Positions 9,662-18,147 of a stretch of DNA of 64,000 nt are shown here, piece by piece. The DNA comes from Bacillota bacterium. GTDB taxonomy: Bacteria; Bacillota; Clostridia; Clostridiales; Clostridiaceae. The notes under the pieces were generated by a model. That model ran no database searches. It had not been told where the DNA came from and saw nothing but the letters and a program-made list of their open reading frames with translations. The DNA is taken from positions 8,899 to 72,898 of the forward strand of contig JAEZKY010000213.1 of assembly GCA_023435985.1 (NCBI GenBank), read 5' to 3'. A program made the translations under genes and the position numbers. The first letter of the stretch is position 1; the number at the start of each line of letters is the position of its first letter.

Positions 9662-10441
9662 TTAACTATAATAAATAAAATTATCTTGCGATTTTACAAA
9701 CACAATTGCACCTACTATAAATGTTCCTATTCCCCACAATGCACAGTACAAAAAGCTTGTTGCTTCAGGCATTACTCCATTTAATGTAATTTGCCTTAAG
9801 AAATCTATAAAAATATATAATGGATTTGCCTTAAATATTGGCAGTACTGCCATTGGAATAATATCGATAGGATATAATATTGGAGTTCCATACATCCAAA
9901 TAGTTAAAAGCACTCCATATAAATGTTGAGTATCTCTAAAAAACACTTGTAATGTTGACAGTATAAATGACATTCCAGAAGAAAATAATATTAAAAATAT
10001 CAACATAAACGGTACAAGAATTATTCCCCACCATATTTTAATGCCCATAAAGGCTCCTAGTATAAAAAATACTACTATAGATATTCCCAAATTAATTGCT
10101 GATGATATAACTTTTGAAAACGGCAAAATGAATTTTGGAAAATAAACTTTTGTAATTAATCCAAAATTACCCGCTATTGCATTAATTGCGGTATTTGATG
10201 CTTCAGAATAAAAATTAAAAACTGTAAGCCCAGATAATAAATACATTTTATAGTTATCAACTGCTCTAAACACTTGACTAAATACAATACTTAACACTAT
10301 CATATTAAGAAGCGGATTTAAAACACTCCATAGCACTCCTAAAAAACTTCCTCTATACTTAATTTTAAAATCTCTTTTTACAAGTTGAGATAATAAAAAC
10401 TTAAATCTATTTAGTGATATAATTTTTCTTACTAAATTCAC
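9662..10441 (-). CDS. ABC-2 type polysaccharide export permease (Wzm/TagG-like)
   Basis: An inner-membrane permease with six predicted membrane segments. FKIKYRGSFLGVLWSVLNPLLNM is the family signature of O-antigen, teichoic-acid and S-layer glycan exporters. I prefer the GTG at 10441, one base after the rmlD stop and preceded by AAGGAAG. The ATG at 10465 would overlap rmlD by 23 bp and has no better site. The near-contact with rmlD suggests translational coupling. Having this transporter and no Wzx/Wzy pair points to an ABC-dependent pathway in which the whole chain is built in the cytoplasm. Confidence 0.92.
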   Translation of the reverse strand: MNLVRKIISLNRFKFLLSQLVKRDFKIKYRGSFLGVLWSVLNPLLNMIVLSIVFSQVFRAVDNYKMYLLSGLTVFNFYSEASNTAINAIAGNFGLITKVYFPKFILPFSKVISSAINLGISIVVFFILGAFMGIKIWWGIILVPFMLIFLILFSSGMSFILSTLQVFFRDTQHLYGVLLTIWMYGTPILYPIDIIPMAVLPIFKANPLYIFIDFLRQITLNGVMPEATSFLYCALWGIGTFIVGAIVFVKSQDNFIYYS

Positions 10442-10442
10442 G

Positions 10443-11306
10443 TTATTCTTCCTTTCCTTGATCATTTTGTAAATATCTTTTCACTGCATCTTCCCATGTT
10501 GGCAACAAATTAAATCCATTTTTTATCAAGCTATTTTTCGATAATCTTGAATTTAGAGGGCTTTGGGCTGCACTTTTATACTCACTAGATAGCACTAGAT
10601 TTACCTTATTACAATTTATGTTTGCTATTTCAAATGTTTTTTTTGCTAGATCTGCCCATGAACAAAAGCCTTCATTTGTCGCATGATAAATTCCATATTT
10701 AGTACTCTTAATGAGTTCACAAATAAAAAAGGCTAAATCAACAGTATATGTTGGGCTTCCTATTTGGTCACATACAACATCTATACGTTCTTTTTCCTTA
10801 CCTAGTCTAATCATTGTCTTTATAAAGTTATTCCCATTTCTTCCAAACAACCAAGATGTACGTATGATAAAATATTTATCTAAATTATGTAATACTGCTT
10901 TTTCTCCTTGTTCCTTCGACCTTCCATACTTGGATATAGGATTTGTAATATCATCCACCCCATACTCACCTATTTTAGTCCCATCAAAAACATAATCTGT
11001 AGACATATAGACCATAGCTATTCCTAAAATCTTACATGTCATAGCTATGTACTCTGCCCCTTTATGGTTTGTTTCAAAACATTTCTTTGTTTCTTCCTCT
11101 TCTATTTCTGCTTTATCCACTTGAGTATAACCTGCACAGTGTATTACAAGTTCTGGCCTTAAGTCAGTAATAAATTCTATCACATCTGATTTTCGAGTTA
11201 AATCAACGTCTTGAATGTCTATACCTCTATTTTTTATTCCTCTTTTATTTAATTCCTTAACAATATCATAGCCTAGTTGTCCGTTAACACCTGTAACTAA
11301 AACCAT
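10443..11306 (-). CDS. rmlD: dTDP-4-dehydrorhamnose reductase
   Basis: The last enzyme of dTDP-L-rhamnose synthesis, reducing dTDP-4-dehydro-rhamnose with NAD(P)H. MVLVTGVNGQLGYDIVKEL carries the GxxGxxG nucleotide site. YMSTDYVFDG near residue 127 and the YGRSKEQGE YxxxK motif are characteristic of RmlD/RfbD. At 287 residues it is of normal length. The ATG is preceded by AAGGAG. It is separated from rmlACB by one glycosyltransferase gene in the same operon, and all four rml functions are present. Confidence 0.96.
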   Translation of the reverse strand: MVLVTGVNGQLGYDIVKELNKRGIKNRGIDIQDVDLTRKSDVIEFITDLRPELVIHCAGYTQVDKAEIEEEETKKCFETNHKGAEYIAMTCKILGIAMVYMSTDYVFDGTKIGEYGVDDITNPISKYGRSKEQGEKAVLHNLDKYFIIRTSWLFGRNGNNFIKTMIRLGKEKERIDVVCDQIGSPTYTVDLAFFICELIKSTKYGIYHATNEGFCSWADLAKKTFEIANINCNKVNLVLSSEYKSAAQSPLNSRLSKNSLIKNGFNLLPTWEDAVKRYLQNDQGKEE

Positions 11307-11320
11307 TTTCTTCTTCTCCT

Positions 11321-12331
11321 TTATAATATACCTCTTTTAGTTAATTTAATAATATATTTAAACACACTATTAGGTAAGAAAGGTAAAAAAGTTTCTATTA
11401 ATATTGAAACTTTATGAAATTTTCTATATTTAATCATAACATTCAAATTTTTAATCGATGGCTTAAAAAAATAATTTTTTCTAGCCATTATCCATTTTAA
11501 ACACTGATTAATATGTTCTTCTAATTCATAATTGCTACCTAATCTTATCTTTAAAGATATATATCTCCTAAAAATATCCTCTATTCTTATCTCATAATAA
11601 GTTTGTTTATCTACTATACCAGACAAAATTCCAGTTTGATTAAAACTGTGTTGCCTATATCTCACTAAAGGTTCATTAATAAATTCTATTTTTCCATTTA
11701 TAGCTGCTATGATAGATATCCATTGATCGTGAATTAAATTTTTTTCAAAAGGCACAGCTTTTTTAGCTATTTCACTTCTAACCATCATAGCACATCCTGT
11801 AACAAAATTACTCATTAATAAATCTTTTGCTAGATTATATCCACTTTTAAATTTGTGCCTTTTTCTTATTTCAGTTATACTTCCTGCAATCTGTATACTG
11901 TTTTCATCAATTATTGAAAGATCACTACATACAAGCGTTACTTTTTCATCGACAAACTTTTCTACCATTAAGGATATTTTATTATTTTCCCACATGTCAT
12001 CTTGGTCACAATATGCAAATAAATCTCCTGTTGCTCTCTTGGTCAATTCTTCAAAAGCTCTATTCGAGCCTTCATTCTTAATGCCTCCATATATATAATA
12101 AGGAAAACTTGTTATATATTTTTTTATAATTTCTTCATTAACAGGATACGCAGGGCAATCATCATAAATATATAACTCTATGTTGCTATATGTCTGTTCA
12201 TTCAGAGAAATCAGCTGTTTTATAAACCATTCTTCATTTGGTTTATAAACAGCTAGCAATACCGAAACACTTGGCAAACAACTTGACTTATCACTTTTAT
12301 CTAAATAAAAATTTTGTTCTTTTCTTTTCAT
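11321..12331 (-). CDS. GT2-family glycosyltransferase, rhamnosyltransferase-like
   Basis: A 336-residue GT-A enzyme. SVSVLLAVYKPNEEWFIKQL begins the fold near residue 22. IELYIYDDCP and FAYCDQDDMWENNKI provide the acidic metal/sugar-nucleotide motif. The DQDDxW form is common in rhamnosyltransferases of O-antigen and capsule loci. No membrane domain is apparent, so it would act at the cytoplasmic face. The ribosome site is weak (TAGGTATTTTTT before the ATG). It lies between rmlB and rmlD, so transfer of rhamnose is a reasonable inference, not proven. Confidence 0.85.
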   Translation of the reverse strand: MKRKEQNFYLDKSDKSSCLPSVSVLLAVYKPNEEWFIKQLISLNEQTYSNIELYIYDDCPAYPVNEEIIKKYITSFPYYIYGGIKNEGSNRAFEELTKRATGDLFAYCDQDDMWENNKISLMVEKFVDEKVTLVCSDLSIIDENSIQIAGSITEIRKRHKFKSGYNLAKDLLMSNFVTGCAMMVRSEIAKKAVPFEKNLIHDQWISIIAAINGKIEFINEPLVRYRQHSFNQTGILSGIVDKQTYYEIRIEDIFRRYISLKIRLGSNYELEEHINQCLKWIMARKNYFFKPSIKNLNVMIKYRKFHKVSILIETFLPFLPNSVFKYIIKLTKRGIL

Positions 12332-12457
12332 AAAAAATACCTACACATTAATAATTGACAATTATCGCATAAACAATTTTAATTAAAAACTTCAAAATAT
12401 TAATTAATTATGTTAAGCTTTATTTGTTTGTTCTTAATTATTAAGTTTCCTATTAAA

Positions 12458-13486
12458 TTAATTCAACTCTCTATTAGAATACATTTTTTCATAATAATTT
12501 TGATATTCTCCGCTAATTATATTTTCCCACCAACCCTTATTATCTAAATACCACTTAATAGTCTTTTTAATACCTTCATCAAAGGTTGTTGTGGGTAGCC
12601 AGCCTAACTCATTATGAATTTTTGTAGGATCTATAGCATAACGCATATCATGTCCTTTACGATCTGTTACATATTTAATTAAATCCTCTGATTTCCCTAG
12701 TTCTCTTATAACAGTTTTAACAACTTCTAGATTAGTTCTTTCATTATGTCCTCCAATATTATAAACTTCCCCAACTCTTCCTTTATGAATAATTAAATCA
12801 ATTGCTCTGCAATGATCTTCTACATAAAGCCAGTCACGCACATTTTCACCTGTTCCATATACAGGTAATTCCTTGTCATTTAATGCATTTGCTATCATAA
12901 GCGGAATTAATTTTTCTGGAAAATGATATGGTCCATAATTATTTGAGCAGCGAGAAATTGTCACTGGTACATTAAAGGTTCTGTAATATGCTCCTACTAA
13001 CAAATCAGCTGATGCTTTACTTGCTGAATATGGACTTGAAGTATGCAGTGGAGTTTCTTCAGTAAAAAATAAATCTGCTCGTTCTAAAGGTAAATCTCCA
13101 TATACTTCATCAGTCGATACCTGATGATATCTCTTTATTCCATACTTTCTGCAAGCATCCATAAGCACCTGAGTTCCCATAATATTAGTTTTTAAAAATA
13201 TTTCAGGATTTTCAATAGATCTGTCAACATGACTTTCTGCCGCAAAATTTACAACTATATCTGGAGTTTCTTTTTCAAGCATTTCATAAATTGCTTTTCT
13301 ATCAGCTATATCTATTTTATAAAAGCTAAAGTTAGGATTATCTTTAACTGGTGCTAATGTTTCCATATTTCCCGCATAGGTTAAAGCATCTACGCAGATT
13401 ATTTTATAATCATTATATTTATTAAGCATATAGTGAACAAAATTTCCGCCAATAAATCCTGCTCCACCTGTAACTACTATTTTCAT
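12458..13486 (-). CDS. rmlB: dTDP-glucose 4,6-dehydratase
   Basis: Second enzyme of dTDP-rhamnose synthesis. MKIVVTGGAGFIGGNFV is the NAD-binding start. AAESHVDRSIENPEIF, QVSTDEVYGDL and PYSASKASADLLV (YxxxK) are classic RmlB motifs. The start is the ATG at 13486, preceded by TAGGAGTG; a GTG three codons earlier overlaps that site. The length of 342 residues is typical. It is followed by a 126-bp AT-rich gap before the GT2 gene and preceded closely by rmlC. Confidence 0.97.
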   Translation of the reverse strand: MKIVVTGGAGFIGGNFVHYMLNKYNDYKIICVDALTYAGNMETLAPVKDNPNFSFYKIDIADRKAIYEMLEKETPDIVVNFAAESHVDRSIENPEIFLKTNIMGTQVLMDACRKYGIKRYHQVSTDEVYGDLPLERADLFFTEETPLHTSSPYSASKASADLLVGAYYRTFNVPVTISRCSNNYGPYHFPEKLIPLMIANALNDKELPVYGTGENVRDWLYVEDHCRAIDLIIHKGRVGEVYNIGGHNERTNLEVVKTVIRELGKSEDLIKYVTDRKGHDMRYAIDPTKIHNELGWLPTTTFDEGIKKTIKWYLDNKGWWENIISGEYQNYYEKMYSNRELN

Positions 13487-13512
13487 ATTCCACACTCCTA
13501 TTTAATTGCGAA

Positions 13513-14064
13513 TTATTTATTATATGTAAAAGTACAATCACTGTCCTTAAGCAATGGTGCTTTTTTATCTTTTTCTGAAAGAATTGGATTTTCTATTCCC
13601 CATTCAACACCAATTTCAGGATCATCAAACTTAATACTTCTATCACTTTCATGATTATAATAATTATCTGTCTTGTATACAAATTCTACATCATCAGTTA
13701 AAGTTAAAAAGCCGTGTCCAAAGCCTCTTGGAATAAATAATTGTCTTTTATTTTCTGCTGAAAGCTCTACAGCTACCCATTCCTTATATGTAGGTGATCC
13801 TTTTCTTAAATCTACTGCTACATCAAGTACTGACCCTTTAACGCAGCGTACTAATTTAGCTTGAGCATGTTCTCCATTTTGAAAATGGATCCCTCTAAGT
13901 ATTCCTTTTCCTTTTGAATAGGATTGATTATCCTGTACAAAATCACAAGCTATTTCCGGCGTTTTAATTCTTGAGTAAGTTTCCATAAACCATCCTCTTT
14001 CATCCCCAAACACTTGTGGTTTTACTATATAAACTCCTTCTAATTTCGTTGCTATTAATTCCAT
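13513..14064 (-). CDS. rmlC: dTDP-4-dehydrorhamnose 3,5-epimerase
   Basis: A 183-residue cupin epimerase of normal size. KPQVFGDERGWFMETYS, the substrate-site LRGIHFQNGEHAQAKLVRC with the catalytic His, and IPRGFGHGFLTL are RmlC hallmarks. The ribosome site AAGGAAGG precedes the ATG. It is placed between rmlA and rmlB in the usual rmlACB order. It converts dTDP-4-dehydro-6-deoxyglucose to the L-lyxo epimer that RmlD reduces. Confidence 0.96.
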   Translation of the reverse strand: MELIATKLEGVYIVKPQVFGDERGWFMETYSRIKTPEIACDFVQDNQSYSKGKGILRGIHFQNGEHAQAKLVRCVKGSVLDVAVDLRKGSPTYKEWVAVELSAENKRQLFIPRGFGHGFLTLTDDVEFVYKTDNYYNHESDRSIKFDDPEIGVEWGIENPILSEKDKKAPLLKDSDCTFTYNK

Positions 14065-14090
14065 ACTTATGCCTTCCTTTCAATTAACAA

Positions 14091-14972
14091 CTAATATACG
14101 ATTTTCTTCTCGGCAACATTCTTCAGGTGTTGACCATAAGGACTTTTCCCATACTGCTTTGCACTTTCTAATAACGTTTCTTTATTTATCCATCCATTTT
14201 TGTAAGATATTTCTTCTAAACACGCTATTTTAAGACCTTGTCTAGTTTCAATTACCTTTACATATTCCGATGCTTCCGTTAAACTGTCAACTGTTCCAGT
14301 ATCAAGCCATCCATATCCACGTCCAAGGGTTATTACATCTAATTTTCCCTTTTCAAGATATATTTTGTTCAAATCAGTTATTTCTAATTCACCTCTAGGT
14401 GATGGTTTTAAAGTTTTTGCATATTCGCATGCTTTATTATCATAAAAATAAAGTCCTGTAACAGCATAATTGGATTTTGGATTTTCTGGTTTCTCTTCTA
14501 AGGATATAGCCTTTCCATTTTCATCAAATTCAACTACACCAAATCGTTCTGGATCATCTACGTAATATCCAAAAACCGTTGCACGTCCTTCATTTTCCAC
14601 TGCTTTTTTTAGATGCTTAGTGAGCCCATTCCCATGAAATATATTATCTCCAAGAATCATAGCGCAATTATCATTTTCTATAAATTCTTCTCCTAATATA
14701 AATGCTTGAGCTAATCCGTCTGGGGATGGCTGCACTTTATATGATAAATTAATTCCATATCTAGATCCATCACCTAGTAATTTTTCAAAGTTTGGCAGAT
14801 CTTTTGGTGTTGAAATTATTAATATATCTCTAATTCCAGCCAACATTAATGTTGATAAGGGGTAATAAATCATTGGCTTATCATATACAGGCAATAATTG
14901 TTTAGATGTCACCATTGTTAATGGATATAATCTTGTCCCACTTCCACCTGCTAGTATTATTCCTTTTGTCAA
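14091..14972 (-). CDS. rmlA: Glucose-1-phosphate thymidylyltransferase
   Basis: First enzyme of dTDP-rhamnose synthesis. TKGIILAGGSGTRLYPLTMV is the pyrophosphorylase loop, and DKPMIYYPLSTLMLAGI, ILGDNIFHG and EEKPENPKSNYAVTGLYFY follow in the normal order. The frame is open upstream to a TTG at 15038. The family almost always begins just before the KGIILAGG loop, so I choose the TTG at 14972, preceded by AAGTGGTGA. This gives 293 residues, a typical length. It is the first gene of the minus-strand polysaccharide operon. Confidence 0.94.
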   Translation of the reverse strand: MTKGIILAGGSGTRLYPLTMVTSKQLLPVYDKPMIYYPLSTLMLAGIRDILIISTPKDLPNFEKLLGDGSRYGINLSYKVQPSPDGLAQAFILGEEFIENDNCAMILGDNIFHGNGLTKHLKKAVENEGRATVFGYYVDDPERFGVVEFDENGKAISLEEKPENPKSNYAVTGLYFYDNKACEYAKTLKPSPRGELEITDLNKIYLEKGKLDVITLGRGYGWLDTGTVDSLTEASEYVKVIETRQGLKIACLEEISYKNGWINKETLLESAKQYGKSPYGQHLKNVAEKKIVY

Positions 14973-15032
14973 ATTCACCACTTCTTTCCAGCGTTTTTTA
15001 TTTTCCGACATTGTAAGCAAATATTCAAAATC

Positions 15033-15057
15033 AAACAAATATTTAAAATATTTGTTT
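15033..15057. promoter_or_regulatory. 25-bp palindrome upstream of rmlA (candidate operator)
   Basis: The arms AAACAAATATTT (15033-15044) and AAATATTTGTTT (15046-15057) are perfect inverted repeats around a single A. The element lies about 60 bp upstream of the chosen rmlA start, in the gap between two divergent transcripts. It has the symmetry of a dimeric repressor site. It is very AT-rich, so chance is possible in this genome. Confidence 0.4.
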
Positions 15058-15401
15058 CTTAAACTTTCATAAAATTTCTTTTAAACATGGATATACATTA
15101 TTCTCATATTTCAAAAATAATTCTATCATATTATGTTAAATAAATAAATGAAATTCACTATATTTATATACATTTGTAAATATTTTAGATACCTATATAT
15201 GAGAATTTCTCAACATATAATCTAAAACTTTATCCTGAATAAAAATGTATGAACTATTTATTATGGCTATATGATAATTGTTATACTAAGTAAAACTCTA
15301 CTCTTATATCCTCTCGATTTATTGCAAAACTTACTGTAAAATGTTATTATACATCTAAGTTGAATCAAGCATATACAATTCTTAATAAAAGGATGGTTAT
15401 T
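15058..15401. other. Divergent intergenic region between rmlA and the initiating transferase
   Basis: About 340 bp of AT-rich DNA separates the two divergent polysaccharide transcripts. It holds the plus-strand promoter at 15322-15350. The promoter of the long minus-strand operon must also lie here or just inside, but I cannot choose one with confidence. No coding sequence is apparent. Confidence 0.6.
15322..15350 (+). promoter_or_regulatory. Sigma-A-type promoter for the initiating sugar transferase gene
   Basis: TTGCAA (15322-15327) and TATTAT (15345-15350) are separated by 17 bp. Transcription would start near 15357, about 45 nt ahead of the chosen ATG at 15402. Confidence 0.65.
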
Positions 15402-16823
15402 ATGATAAAAGAAAATCAAAATCTACTAAATAAAATTAATGCTTTTTCAGATATTATAATTTTATTTATATCCATGACCATAGCATATTTTATTCGTTTT
15501 TATATATTTTCTGTTGACACATATTATATAAAATTAATCACATATATCCAGTTTTCAATTTTAATAGTTCCAATAAATTTAATTGTCTTTTATTTTTTTA
15601 ATCTTTATCATTCTTTCAGAACAACGGTATTTCTTAAAGAATGCAGTCAAATTATTAAGTCAAATACAATACTTACAGCTATCCTACTATCATTGCTTTT
15701 TGTTGTTAAATTGGAGCATATATCAAGATGGGTTATTGTAATTTTTTATTTTATAAATATTGCATTAATAATACTCAAAAGATTTATTTTAAGAAAAACT
15801 TTATCAAATATGAGAGCAAAAGGCTTGAATTTAAAGCACGTAATAATAGTTGGTGCTGGCGAAGTTGCAAATGAATACTTGCAAGTTCTTAATAATAACA
15901 AAAATTTTGGATATAGCTATTCTGGCTATGTGGCAAATAATTCCGATTTATATGGAAAAAAACTTGGAACATATAATGACTTATATGAAATTTTAGATGA
16001 GAATAAGCCCGATGAAGTAGTTTGTGCTTTAGATATATCTGATGCAAAATATTTAGAAAATATAGTATTAGATTGTGAAAAGACTGGTACTAAGATTTCT
16101 ATAATTCCTTTTTGCTATAAATACATTCCAAGCCAGCCATACATTGATCAAATAGGTAATATTCCTCTAATTAATATTAGAAGAATTCCTTTAGATAATA
16201 TAGGAAATGCTTTTATAAAGAGAGTTTTAGATATTTTAGGTTCTTTAGTTTTAATAATATGTACAAGCCCTATTATGCTTTTTACTGCATTAATTATCAA
16301 ACTTACATCAAAGGGACCAATTATCTTTAAACAAAACCGTGTTGGCTTAAACAAAAATTTATTTACTATGTATAAATTTCGTTCTATGAAAGTAAATTCA
16401 CAAGAAAAAACTGGCTGGAGCACAAATAATGATCCTAGGAAGACTAAATTCGGATCATTCATTCGTAAATTTTCAATAGATGAATTACCCCAATTTTTTA
16501 ATGTCTTAAAAGGGGATATGAGTTTAGTTGGACCTAGACCTGAACTACCTCACTTTGTTGATACCTTTAAAAATGAGATTCCGCTTTACATGGTAAAACA
16601 TCAAGTAAAACCTGGAATAACTGGATGGGCTCAGATAAATGGCTATAGAGGTGATACTTCAATTAAAAAGAGAATAGAACTCGACATATATTATATCGAG
16701 AATTGGAATATACTAATGGATATAAGTATACTGTTTAAAACTGCTTTTAAAGGTTTTAGGAATAACGAACAAATTATAACAAGCAGCAGCAAAGTTGTAA
16801 AAGATGATGGAGTACAATTATGA
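15402..16823 (+). CDS. Undecaprenyl-phosphate sugar-1-phosphate transferase (polyprenyl glycosylphosphotransferase)
   Basis: Initiating enzyme that transfers a sugar-1-phosphate, commonly glucose or galactose, to undecaprenyl phosphate. An N-terminal block of about four membrane segments (residues 15-125) is followed by a Rossmann-like CoA-binding-type domain (HVIIVGAGEVANEYLQVL), a further membrane segment near 275, and the catalytic bacterial sugar transferase domain. The last is marked by FKQNRVGLNKNLFTMYKFRSM, DELPQFFNVLKGDMSLVGPRPE and HQVKPGITGWAQINGYRGDT. I use the ATG at 15402 with AAAGGA eight bases upstream; the frame extends to a TTG at 15360. Its stop overlaps the next gene by 4 bp. 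It would start synthesis of the exported glycan. Confidence 0.94.
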   Translation: MIKENQNLLNKINAFSDIIILFISMTIAYFIRFYIFSVDTYYIKLITYIQFSILIVPINLIVFYFFNLYHSFRTTVFLKECSQIIKSNTILTAILLSLLFVVKLEHISRWVIVIFYFINIALIILKRFILRKTLSNMRAKGLNLKHVIIVGAGEVANEYLQVLNNNKNFGYSYSGYVANNSDLYGKKLGTYNDLYEILDENKPDEVVCALDISDAKYLENIVLDCEKTGTKISIIPFCYKYIPSQPYIDQIGNIPLINIRRIPLDNIGNAFIKRVLDILGSLVLIICTSPIMLFTALIIKLTSKGPIIFKQNRVGLNKNLFTMYKFRSMKVNSQEKTGWSTNNDPRKTKFGSFIRKFSIDELPQFFNVLKGDMSLVGPRPELPHFVDTFKNEIPLYMVKHQVKPGITGWAQINGYRGDTSIKKRIELDIYYIENWNILMDISILFKTAFKGFRNNEQIITSSSKVVKDDGVQL

Positions 16824-17953
16824 AAAAAATACTTTTTGCAGCCTCAACCTTATCTCATATAGAGAATTTTCATGTTCCATATTTAAATGAGTTTAAAAAG
16901 CAGGGCTATATCGTCCACATTATGGGAAAACCCAATAATAAATCTGATATTGCATACGCTGATAAATTAATACCTATACATTTTGAAAAGAGTATGTTCT
17001 CCATTAAGAACTTCAGTATTGCATTTAAGATAGCCAAAATAATAAAAGAAGAGAAATACGATATAGTAAACATTCATACTTCTCTTGCTGCCTTTTTTGT
17101 TAGAATTGGAATAATGTTATCTTTAAAAAAGCCTAGTTTAGTGATTAACACTGTTCATGGATATTTATTTGATTATAACAGCTCTTTTCTTAAGAGATCA
17201 ATTTTGCTCTTGGCAGAGAAGTTTACTAAATGTGTTACAGATATCATCATTGTAATGAATTCTGAGGATTATGATATCGCAAGGAAACATAAGTTGTATA
17301 AAAAAAATATCTATAAAATAAATGGAATGGGGATTAACTTATCAAAATTTCCATCCATTTCTCATGAAGAAAAACTTCTTTTAAGAGAGAAATTTAACTT
17401 TTCAGAAAATGATTTCTTATTAGTCTACGTTGCCGAATTTTCAAAACGAAAAAATCAAATATTCTTATTAAAGTCAATCAGCAATTTGGTGAATAATGGA
17501 TTTAAAGATATAAAATTAGTTTTATTGGGTGATGGTCAATTTTTTGATGAATTAAAAACCTATTCCTCTGCCCTAAACATTGGTAATAATGTATTTTTTA
17601 TTGGGTATAGTAAAGATACTTGTACGTATTATCAGCTGTCTGATGTATGTGTTTCTTCAAGTCGAATCGAAGGATTGCCCTTCAACATAATGGAAGCTAT
17701 GTCTGTTGGCTTACCAATTGTTGCATCAAAAGTAAAAGGCCACACAGATTTAGTTATACAAGAAGAAAATGGCTTTCTATTCGAATATGATAGCATAGAT
17801 GAGTTTTGTTCTTATATCAAAACTTTATATCAAAATAAGAATTTGCAATATAAAATGCAGTTTAATAGCCATGAATTAGCTAAAAATTACTCTTTAGATT
17901 CTGTTTTACAGAATACAATTAATATTATTTTAAACGAAAGTAAACCACATTAA
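16820..17953 (+). CDS. GT4-family glycosyltransferase (EpsD/PglA-like)
   Basis: A 377-residue GT-B enzyme. The N-terminal acceptor domain has KKILFAASTLSHIENFHVPY and INTVHGYLFDYNSS. The C-terminal donor domain has VYVAEFSKRKNQIFLLKSI and GLPFNIMEAMSVGLPIVASK with the GT4 E-x7-E-type region. The closest functional parallels are EpsD and PglA-type enzymes that add early sugars to undecaprenyl-linked intermediates. The ATGA overlap with the initiating transferase implies translational coupling and supports a role in adding the second sugar. Sugar specificity is unknown. Confidence 0.9.
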   Translation: MKKILFAASTLSHIENFHVPYLNEFKKQGYIVHIMGKPNNKSDIAYADKLIPIHFEKSMFSIKNFSIAFKIAKIIKEEKYDIVNIHTSLAAFFVRIGIMLSLKKPSLVINTVHGYLFDYNSSFLKRSILLLAEKFTKCVTDIIIVMNSEDYDIARKHKLYKKNIYKINGMGINLSKFPSISHEEKLLLREKFNFSENDFLLVYVAEFSKRKNQIFLLKSISNLVNNGFKDIKLVLLGDGQFFDELKTYSSALNIGNNVFFIGYSKDTCTYYQLSDVCVSSSRIEGLPFNIMEAMSVGLPIVASKVKGHTDLVIQEENGFLFEYDSIDEFCSYIKTLYQNKNLQYKMQFNSHELAKNYSLDSVLQNTINIILNESKPH

Positions 17954-17975
17954 TAACAATGTGGTTTATTTTTAT
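17942..17975 (+). terminator. Rho-independent terminator after the GT4 gene
   Basis: The stem AACCACATT / AATGTGGTT (17943-17951 and 17958-17966) overlaps the end of the coding region and is followed by a U-rich tail. Confidence 0.85.
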
Positions 17976-18061
17976 TAATTAAGCTATATATAGATTCCTT
18001 CTATCATATTTATTATAAAGATATTAAATCTTTCATTTTTATTAATAATCTCGCCTATAAA

Positions 18062-18090
18062 TTGCAACGACTTACCTTCAGTGCTATAAT
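18062..18090 (+). promoter_or_regulatory. Sigma-A-type promoter of ligase paralog 1
   Basis: TTGCAA (18062-18067) and TATAAT (18085-18090) have a 17-bp spacer. The expected leader is about 50 nt. The downstream sequence is similar to that of ligase paralog 2. Confidence 0.8.
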
Positions 18091-18147
18091 ATTACATATT
18101 TGTAGTAATAAGATTACAAAAATAAATTTACATAGGATGTGAATAGC

